From: Allium sativum
Lineage: Eukaryota > Streptophyta > Magnoliopsida > Asparagales > Amaryllidaceae
NCBI GenBank assembly: GCA_030737875.1
Contig: CM060912.1
Location: 131,511,993 to 131,575,992 of the forward strand
Length of the DNA stretch: 64,000 bases
Reading direction: 5' to 3'
Position 1 is the first letter of the stretch. Each line of letters begins with the position of its first letter. Below are positions 57,171-64,000 of the stretch, in pieces. The notes beneath the pieces were generated by a model, which saw only the letters and a list, made by a program, of their open reading frames with translations, was not told where the DNA came from and ran no database searches. The translations under genes were made by a program, and so were the position numbers.

Positions 57171-57287
57171 ATGGAGGCAGCTTTCGAGAGACATGTCAAC
57201 AAGTTACACAAGGATGAAGAACCCATGGATATGGACTTGGTTCACAATGGAGGGGAGGAAAGAATAATAAAACCTAAAACAAGATGA
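57171..57287 (+). pseudogene. Short gag-like ORF, first unit of G
   Basis: A 38-codon frame starting MEAAFERHVNKLHKDEEP and ending KPKTR then TGA. The second unit (63635-63772) has the same frame running on for seven more codons (GSIFILV), since its TGA is GGA. The position, between the primer-binding site and the protease, is that of gag, but no capsid or zinc-knuckle motif is left. It may be all that remains of gag or a small leader ORF. Confidence 0.4.
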
Positions 57288-57439
57288 AGTATCTTTATTT
57301 TGGTATAACGGGTCGCATAATTGAGGGCAAGGGCAAGAACAAAGGATAGGATTTTCCGGAAGACAAGCGCATGCTCTCACCGCTAGCATACCTAAGAGAG
57401 AGGTAGTAAAGTTTCTGTTGAAAAAGACTAGTTTTTCTT

Positions 57440-57935
57440 TTTGATCATCATGTTCGTACACTATTTGATTCTGGCGTGTCCCACTCATTTGTATTTGCTG
57501 CTTTAGTCGAGTCTCTACACCCTAGATATGGTATAGTAGAGGATCACATTATAGTCTCAAGTCCAATTGCTGGTTCGGCTCATTTATCTTTGACTTATCA
57601 GGATTTGAGAATAGCTATGTTAATGCTTATGTTTTTGGTTTCATCAGCTATGGGTTGATTCTAGGCATGGATTTGTTAGCTAGTAATTGTGAAACGAGGG
57701 CAGTTAGTCTTTCGACTTGCCTCGGGAATACCCTCGAGATTTCGTGCGATCCTAAGGGATCAGTTTATCTTAGCTACCTAGAATCACTTTATCTATCTAA
57801 CGACGATTTTCAATCCGTTGGAGTAGTCCATGAGTACGCAAGAAGTTTTGATTAGGGTAGGGGTTTTGCCCCTAAAACTCGAGACAGACTTCCGCATATA
57901 TTTAGATGACACTGCAAAGCCAGTTATATGATCAA
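57440..57935 (+). pseudogene. Aspartic protease and linker remnant, first unit of G
   Basis: HHVRTLFDSGVSHSFVF (from about 57443) has the active-site DSG, with V where A or T is usual. SLHPRYGIVEDHIIVSSP follows. After a frame change LILGMDLLASNCETRAVSL (57655 on) is the second conserved block, with W replaced by L. VVHEYARSFD and, shifted again, LPLKLETDFRIYLDDTAKPV correspond to the linker that leads to RT in intact elements. RT itself is missing. The gene is broken by two frame changes and stops. Confidence 0.8.
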
Positions 57936-57949
57936 CGATAATTTTGGAG

Positions 57950-58590
57950 CAAGATTGGCGAGGATAGCCATAGTCGGTAAAGAGCTCAATTGTTTGGTTG
58001 TTTAGTTAGTATCATCTCACATAGATCGTCCAAATTCGAAGGAGGTATCCCTGGGTGCCTGTTTGATATTGGTTTAGGCCTTTGGGGCTTGTACTTGAGG
58101 GATGTCGGCTTCAACTAGGATGGTTTGCGTGAGAAATAAATGGTTCGGGCTGGCACCCTAAGTAAGGCTGACCTTAAGAGAGGTAAAAAGCACATAGCAA
58201 CCATTAGCTTTAGACCCTCAGATTTGTAACATGATGGATAAGCTAAGTAGAGGAGAGACCACTAATCATCTTAGGATACACTCTTGGTATCATGGTTAAC
58301 TTCTGTTTATCTTGGAAGGGTAGTTCGACTACATTAGATACCCTCTAGCACAGTAAGTGACCAAGGTCCTATGTGTACTAATGAGTTGTGGTAATGGAGG
58401 TTAAGAAGCTTCGCAACCGTGAAGTTAAGGTACAGTGGAGAGAAGCTCACAAAGATGCAACTTAAAAGACTAAAGACTAGATATACTCATCATACCCTTT
58501 TTGAGGGTATATCCTTGATCTCTTTTTTTCATAGAGTTTATTTGCCTGACTGGTCTCTATCTTCTAAGTATATCCTCTCGGTCCTATACT
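57950..58590. other. Interior spacer of G with no recognised gene
   Basis: Between the protease stub and the conserved 3' segment. I see no RT, integrase or gag block in any frame; the frame at 58419-58604 is short and lysine/tyrosine rich without a family signature. Confidence 0.6.
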
Positions 58591-58887
58591 CAATTCTTAA
58601 GTAGAAGCCAATAGATGTAAACATGTGTTTGAAACATGTTATGTTTGATGGTTTCAAGTAGTTACTAGTGGTTGCTCGTGAGTGCATATACACACACATT
58701 AGGCACTAGATTGGCTCAGTCACTTCCTTATTACATATAAATATATGTATTTGTGAAACTTGATGTGTTATCATATGGACGATGCACTTGTATGAATGAT
58801 TGTGCACTCATGTAGAAGTTGTAAAATACGATTAGGAGTAATTGCATACATGATGGACTCATGGCACTGACATGATTTGCATTAAGG

Positions 58888-58915
58888 AGGTCAACGGAAT
58901 CAGTAGACCGCCTGA
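58888..58915 (+). other. Conserved box near the 3' end of the interior
   Basis: GGAGGTCAACGGAATCAG then TAGACCGCCT. Element I has the same box at 3088-3115 with three changes, though the bases around it differ more. Its ends (GGAGGTC and GACCGCC) are nearly inverted repeats. Confidence 0.4.
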
Positions 58916-59082
58916 TTTTACATTAGATAAGGACATATACACACACTATGCATATGATCATGAAAAGCATTAGAAACCTTCTAAGGACAATGGATGCCTA
59001 TGATTGGATGGTTGAGTAGATAGATGTTCGATGGTAGGATAAAATTCTTCCTAACTTAGAGATTTCGAGGATGAAATCCTTT

Positions 59083-59095
59083 AAAGGAGGGGGAA
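59083..59095 (+). other. Polypurine tract of array G
   Basis: AAAGGAGGGGGAA directly before TGTAACACCCCG, preceded by GATTTCGAGGATGAAATCC, a common gypsy 3' motif. Confidence 0.85.
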
Positions 59096-59342
59096 TGTAA
59101 CACCCCGTATTTTTTGGGAAATACGTTAAGTAACAAATCAGAGAATAATTAAATTGTAACAAAATAATTAAGGGAAATGGTTTACGCCATTGTGTTCGTC
59201 TCTAAATTCTGCTTGGAATAGAGTCCAAGTTTGCGTATATCAGACTCTATATGAAGAAGATACGGCCTTCGGAAGTTCCAATAAAAACCAGCCCGAAATT
59301 CAAAAATTCAGATTTCAAAATTCAAAACAGACATCCGAGCTG

Positions 59343-59361
59343 GACGGGAAAATTCCCGCCC
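59343..59361. promoter_or_regulatory. E2F-like site in LTR G, second copy
   Basis: GACGGGAAAATTCCCGCCC: the palindrome of 52881-52900 with one substitution in the left arm. The right arm ATTCCCGCCC is unchanged. Confidence 0.45.
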
Positions 59362-61109
59362 AGGACCCAGGTCGACACTAGGGTCGACCAAGGTAAACAG
59401 GTCGACACTAGGGTTGAACTTAGGGTCGACCTCCCCCCTTTTTCCATATCTGGAGACAGATCCATTTTTCTGCACCTGGACGCCTTTCTGACCGGATTCG
59501 TGAGCTCTAACCTATTTAAACACCCCCAAACCAAGCTTTCTCTCCACACAATTACATCCTGCCTATACACTACCTCTATTCTAATTAAAAATAAGAATGG
59601 TGTCGCTACTCTGCTGAAATCTAAGCTAGAACTAGAACATCTTCTTCCAATCTGAATAGAATTAAATGAACGAATAATCTACATCAAAGGAAAGCTATTC
59701 AGCTTCAGAAAACAGATTTCAGAAAAATAAGACTTGCCTATATTTTGCAAGTACAATTATATTTCCGATTTATACATTAATTGGAAGTCATGATTTGTAA
59801 GAAACTGATATTAGAATGGTGCCTATTAGTTTATCTATGTAGATTCATGTTTATTCATGTGATTTTCCTATGTTATATTCTGGTGTTGAAACTGTTGCCT
59901 ATGACTATGACTATAACTATGAGACCTTTGCCTAAGACTATGACCATGAAATTGTTACCTATGAAATTGTTGCCTATGACTATGATTCGTGACTATGATA
60001 CTGCTGCCCACGATTATGATTCATAACTATGAGACTATTGCCTATGACATTGATTAAGAAATTATTGTGATTGGTCGCCCATGACTATTGCAGTTAATTG
60101 CCTATAACTATTGTAGTTAGTTGCTTATGCCTATTCCAATTATTACAATTAACCAATCGTGTTGTACCTTGAACTGGCATTATGTTGGACCAAATCACAT
60201 ATGCCTATTCCCTTGATTTTATTGGATCTCATATTTAGTGTGTAACCGGGCTGATTTATTCCTATTCACTATTATGTACATCGAACCTGTTGGAGCCATT
60301 ATTTTTGCATGCCTATTCTTTTAAATCAATTCTTGTGCTTATCACATATTCCTTTTGTTAGTGTCATTTCATGAGTACTTAGAAAACTTGTGAAATCATG
60401 TTATACGTAAGATTATGATGCGTGGATTGGGCGTAGCTTAATTAAGTTAATTTGGCATAATAAATATGTTGGCATAATCTAAATTGGCTATAATAATGAA
60501 TGATTTACATGCATATTAGACTTGGGCAGAAATTGATAAATTTTAATTGCCCGCAAAGTATGTAATTGGCTTGTAAACCAGGTTTCGGACATAAATGGTA
60601 AACTAGAATATTAAATCTAGTTTTGACATGAATTGTAAATTTGAATATTAATCTAGATTGGGCATGAACTGAAAATGGGGAATATTAAATCTAATTGGTA
60701 TAAACTGCAAGTTGGGCTAATTGATAGGTAAATCAAGTTTTGGGTATAGAATACAAGTATGTTAATTGGCATGATAAATGAATATGATCTAGGCTAAATT
60801 GATTTACGGAAAATTTACATAAATAGTAAATATGTAAATTAGAGAAGAGAAAAATGCCTAACCCGAGGTTAGATTGAGTTGTGGTGTAAAATTGCCCTGA
60901 ACCGCCTGGCACATCCAATAACCACAACAATACCTATCTAATTGAGAGGTTAGTGCATCAAGCCCAGAAAGACCCGAGGTTAGACTTAGTTGTGGCGTAA
61001 ATATGCCCGAAGCCGACCAGCATATCCAGTAACCAGAACAATACCTATCTAATGTGAGTGGTTGGTGCTTTAATTAATTAGTTAAAGATCATGAACAATC
61101 AAGCTAGAA

Positions 61110-61670
61110 ATGGTGTGGTTAAGTAATTAAGGAAACACTTAACCAACTTAACATGTTAACAAAACAAGAAGGGTGGGGTTAAGTAATTGAGAAAACACTT
61201 AGCCAATTCAACATGTTAACTAGACAAGATTGATAGGGGTTAAGTTAATTTGGACACTTAACCAACTTAACATGTTAACAAGGCAAGATTTGCGGGGTTA
61301 AGTAATTGTGAAAACACTTATCCATTATATATAACATGTAAACTAGACAAGTGGGTAAGGTTAAGTAAATGTTTAACCATTATAACATGCTAACTAGGCT
61401 AGATGGTGGGGTTAAGTAAACTTAGAACACTTAGCCGTTATTGCATGATAAATAAACAGGGTTAAGTTAATGAGAGACACTTAACCAGTATAACCTGACA
61501 AACGAGTAAGGTTAAGGAACACTTGACCAATTTGACATGATGTAGGGGTGGGTTAAGTCAACATGAACCGCTAGATAACACTTAACCAATTTGACATGAT
61601 ATATGGGTAGGTTAAGTCAACATAAACTTCTGGATAACACTTAACCAATCCAACATGACGAGGAAGAGAA
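61110..61670 (+). repeat. CACTTAACC...GGTTAAGT hairpin array (second LTR of G)
   Basis: Same ten or so units as at 54660-55210, in the same order, with point changes only. Confidence 0.75.
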
Positions 61671-63173
61671 CTAAGTAGTAAACCTTAGTTAAGAGGACTA
61701 GGTTGTAAACCTTAGTCAAGAAAACGAATGATTCAGGGAACTTTGTAGTAAACCCTAGTTAAGAGAACAAAGTAGTAAACCTTAGTCAAGAAAACCAAGT
61801 AGGATACGAGGAGGAGTGAATGTCCATCTGATCATGAAGAAGGCTCCAACGAACTAGGTTATAAAGCACGCGGCTTCGAGGGGACGTGAGGGTACTCTTG
61901 GTATCCCTCTGTGAGGCTGCAGATGATCCTCCTGGGCTCACAGAGGTTGTTATGGTTGCGTAAGAAGAGCCAAGGGTATGTCTTGAATGCAACTATAAGG
62001 CAACCTAAAGACTAGGATGGACCAGCGTGATTCGGCGAGTCCGGTTTTTCCTTGTGATAGCAACTCTTCGTCTACCTACCATCTTGAGTCAGTCGAGATA
62101 CGTGAAGCGGAAAGGCGGAGAACTCCAACAGACCATATAATTGATATCTAGTTATGGGTGAGGTTGGCCTATAGGTCTGTGGGGCATAGAGGGGCCTGCG
62201 TACAGTTCTCATTCTTGATTTTCTTGGGTGCCTTTCATTTGTTAGTTGAGGGAGGGGTCTAGTGGGACCATAGCCACTGTTAAAGCAGACCTTAGCATCT
62301 GCAATCGGTAGATATCTGAAAGCTCCCGACCGAGTTCGATGTTTCTTGATTAGCCCTGCCATGGGACTCGGGTCGCACATATAGAGGACATGTGCATCTA
62401 GACCTCGATAACGATTCACGACACATACGTGGGGATAGTCTAGGAACATACATCGCTTTGGGTGGTGTGTCCTAGACTGGGGGGCATCGTTTGATAGGTA
62501 GCATAATCCCTAGTTGGACCTAGGTTGTGTAAACCCTAAATCCGAGAAGCGTTCAATAGGTAGCATAAACCCCAGTGGCCCTGGGTAGCGTAAACCCTGG
62601 TTGAATCTAGGAAGCATTCGATAAGTAAACCCTAGTTGGATCTTGGTAAGACTCGATGGATAAGGGACTGTATGCACAATAAAAAGAGGATCATTTTATC
62701 ATGATGATAGTTGAAACAGTCCTTAGTGGGTGCATAGAAATAAAAGTGGACGCGATAGCCAATTCCGTTAATCTTACCTTGTCTTGTTTTAGGATTATCT
62801 TATCACTATGGTATGGATCTAAGTTCAGTTTGTTCATGTCATGGTCCTTTTCTTGTTTACATGCTAAAGGATAACTGGACTTACCAGACTTATGTCTGAC
62901 CTAGTTTGTTTTCGCCTCTTTTCTTCCATTCCCCCCCCCCCAAGGTAGCCAGGGAGGGAATAGCTCAGCTCATCTTGGACCGTTACTCTTTCCGAGCTTG
63001 AAGATTCTTTGACGCATTGCTTTGAACTCCATTTTCTAATGCTATGGCTGGCTCATGCTTTATTGGGGAATATCATTGTCAGTTTATGCTTCTTTATTTT
63101 AAACAAGACAGATGCTTTGTTGTAATAAGTATTGGTGTTGTAAAACAATCTTTGTACAAGTTGTGTTTTAATC

Positions 63174-63179
63174 AATAAA
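63174..63179 (+). terminator. Poly(A) signal of LTR G, second copy
   Basis: AATAAA in ATCAATAAAGGTTATTTATT, 125 bases from the LTR end, as in the first copy. Confidence 0.6.
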
Positions 63180-63634
63180 GGTTATTTATTTTCTGTTGCT
63201 TTATTTGTCTGTCTTGTGATTTTTCTGCAACCCGTAACAAAAATGCTCCACCGAACTTAAGGCATTCCCTTTGTGAGTGACATTAACGGAGGTGGGGTGT
63301 TACACTTGGTATTAGAGCTGAAGGTTACCGGAGCAGATAAAAAGATTTGAAAAATTATTTTCAAATGGTTTTAAAGGAAGCATTTTCAAAAGAAAAGTTT
63401 TGTTTTAAAGGCATATTCCCCAAAGCCATATGCACTATCTTTTGATCCTCAATTTGAATCCTTGTTTCTTTCTTTCCTGTGTCTCTGGGGCTCCTGGCTT
63501 TCTGGGAGGTAACCTCATCGCGACAAGGTTCCGTAGGCTTGATAAGACTACGACACTTGTCAAAGGGAAAATAAGCGCCTAACTTCCATCGGTTGCTGTA
63601 ATTTTCTTTCGAGCTTTGTAGGATTCTCCATGCG

Positions 63635-63772
63635 ATGGAGGTAGATTTCGAGAGACATGTCAACAAGTTACATAAGGATGAAGAACCCATGGATATGGAC
63701 TTGGTTCACAAAGGAGGGAAGGAAAGAATAATAAAACCTAAAACAAGAGGAAGTATCTTTATTTTGGTATAA
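63635..63772 (+). CDS. Short gag-like ORF, second unit of G
   Basis: Forty-five codons from MEVDFERHVNKLHKDEEP to GSIFILV and TAA. It is longer than the copy at 57171-57287, which has a stop at codon 39. The peptide is acidic-basic mixed without a known domain. It sits where gag starts in related elements. Whether it is made is unknown. Confidence 0.3.
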   Translation: MEVDFERHVNKLHKDEEPMDMDLVHKGGKERIIKPKTRGSIFILV

Positions 63773-63912
63773 CGGGTCGCATAATTAAGGGCAAGGGCAA
63801 GAACAAAGGACAAGATTTTCCGGAAGATAAGCGCATGCTCTCACCGCCAGCATACCTGAGAGAGAGGTAGCAAAGTTTCTGTTGAAAAAGACTAGTTTTT
63901 CTTTTTGATCAT

Positions 63913-64000
63913 CATGTTCGTACACTATTTGATTCTGGCGCGTCGCACTCATTTGTATCTGCTGCTTTAGTTGAGTCTATGCAACCTAGATATTGTATAG
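63913..64000 (+). pseudogene. Aspartic protease start, second unit of G (cut by window end)
   Basis: TLFDSGASHSFVSAALVES then QPRYCI. Here the active-site motif is the standard DSGAS, unlike DSGVS in the first unit and the lost motif in C. Upstream stops separate it from the gag-like ORF. Its state beyond 64000 cannot be seen. Confidence 0.7.

Larger units (their letters stand above)
56841..59095 (+). mobile_element. Interior of array G, first unit (2.3 kb)
   Basis: Primer-binding site, leader, a short gag-like ORF (57171), protease (57440-57855), a stub of the protease-RT linker (57829-57935, with LKLETDFRIYLDDTAKPV resembling the block before RT), then about 1.1 kb without a recognised gene and the polypurine tract. 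RT, RNase H and integrase are absent, so the unit is non-autonomous or a deletion product. Confidence 0.85.
59096..63304 (+). mobile_element. Family-1 LTR, second copy in array G (4.2 kb)
   Basis: TGTAACACCCCG at 59096 to GAGGTGGGGTGTTACA at 63304. It is colinear with 52634-56840, including E2F-like site (59343-59361, one arm changed: GACGGGAAA), TATA (59513), CTATGA repeat (59890-60045), hairpin array (61110-61670), ACTAAG repeat (61670-61797), conserved block (61810-62440), a C-run (62932) before the AG, and poly(A) signal (63174). It is shared by the units on either side. Confidence 0.9.
63305..64000 (+). mobile_element. Interior of array G, second unit (runs off the window)
   Basis: It starts with TGGTATTAGAGC (63307-63318), a primer-binding site with one change, and then follows 56841-57540 base for base with scattered differences. 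It proves that a third LTR should lie to the right, so this is not one simple element. The gag-like ORF and protease start are in better condition than in the first unit. Confidence 0.88.

Noticed and set aside
59251..59655. 134-codon ORF in the second G LTR
   Set aside because: It crosses U3, the TATA box and the transcription start; the first copy is broken in the same place (52790-53029).
62072..62449. 125-codon minus-strand ORF over the conserved leader block
   Set aside because: Antisense to the element. The first G copy has a shorter frame with shifted ends, so conservation here is not protein-driven.

Overview
This window is plant nuclear DNA, almost certainly from a large, repeat-rich angiosperm genome. 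It is AT-rich and has no intact host gene. It contains Ty3/gypsy primer-binding sites of the plant initiator-tRNA-Met type (TGGTATCAGAGC), a decayed chromovirus gag-pol, an L1-type LINE and LTRs starting TGTAAC and ending GTTACA. The species cannot be told from this sequence.

Layout. Positions 1-5611 hold two long LTRs of one family (family 1): a minus-strand LTR (11-2790), inserted into the 3' end of a plus-strand element whose LTR is 3295-5611. Positions 5612-31276 are a nest. A short stretch of about 215 bp that reads open on the minus strand has been split by two giant solo LTRs of family 2: A (5644-11540, target duplication ACCTT) and B (11716-31258, TATTT). B was itself hit by C (12032-21915, TATAT), a complete family-1 element on the minus strand with two LTRs of about 4 kb, and by D (26500-29254, a family-1 solo LTR). 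Positions 31277-50881 are a mosaic array: a long LTR-like unit, a broken autonomous chromovirus interior (36246-40991), a 5.7-kb LTR, a 0.9-kb interior and a second copy of that LTR carrying a Mutator-like insertion (48043-48919). Positions 50882-52633 are a 5'-truncated, frameshifted LINE. It is cut by array G, which runs LTR (52634-56840), interior (56841-59095), LTR (59096-63304), interior (63305 to the window end).

How the parts work together. Family 1 (C, D, G, H, I) looks non-autonomous: LTRs up to 4.2 kb around about 2.1-2.3 kb interiors that keep a primer-binding site, a short gag-like ORF, an aspartic-protease remnant and a polypurine tract. No reverse transcriptase or integrase is visible, so any mobility must have come from partners such as the chromovirus whose corpse lies at 36-41 kb. 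TATA and poly(A) signals place nearly all of the LTR in R, giving a long RNA leader. That leader carries hairpin-forming tandem repeats and a strongly conserved block. An E2F-like inverted site lies just upstream of the TATA box in several copies.

Reading limits: LTR limits rest on terminal motifs, target duplications and alignment by eye. No database search was possible. The orientation of A and B and the left limit of the LTR ending at 36245 are the weakest calls.
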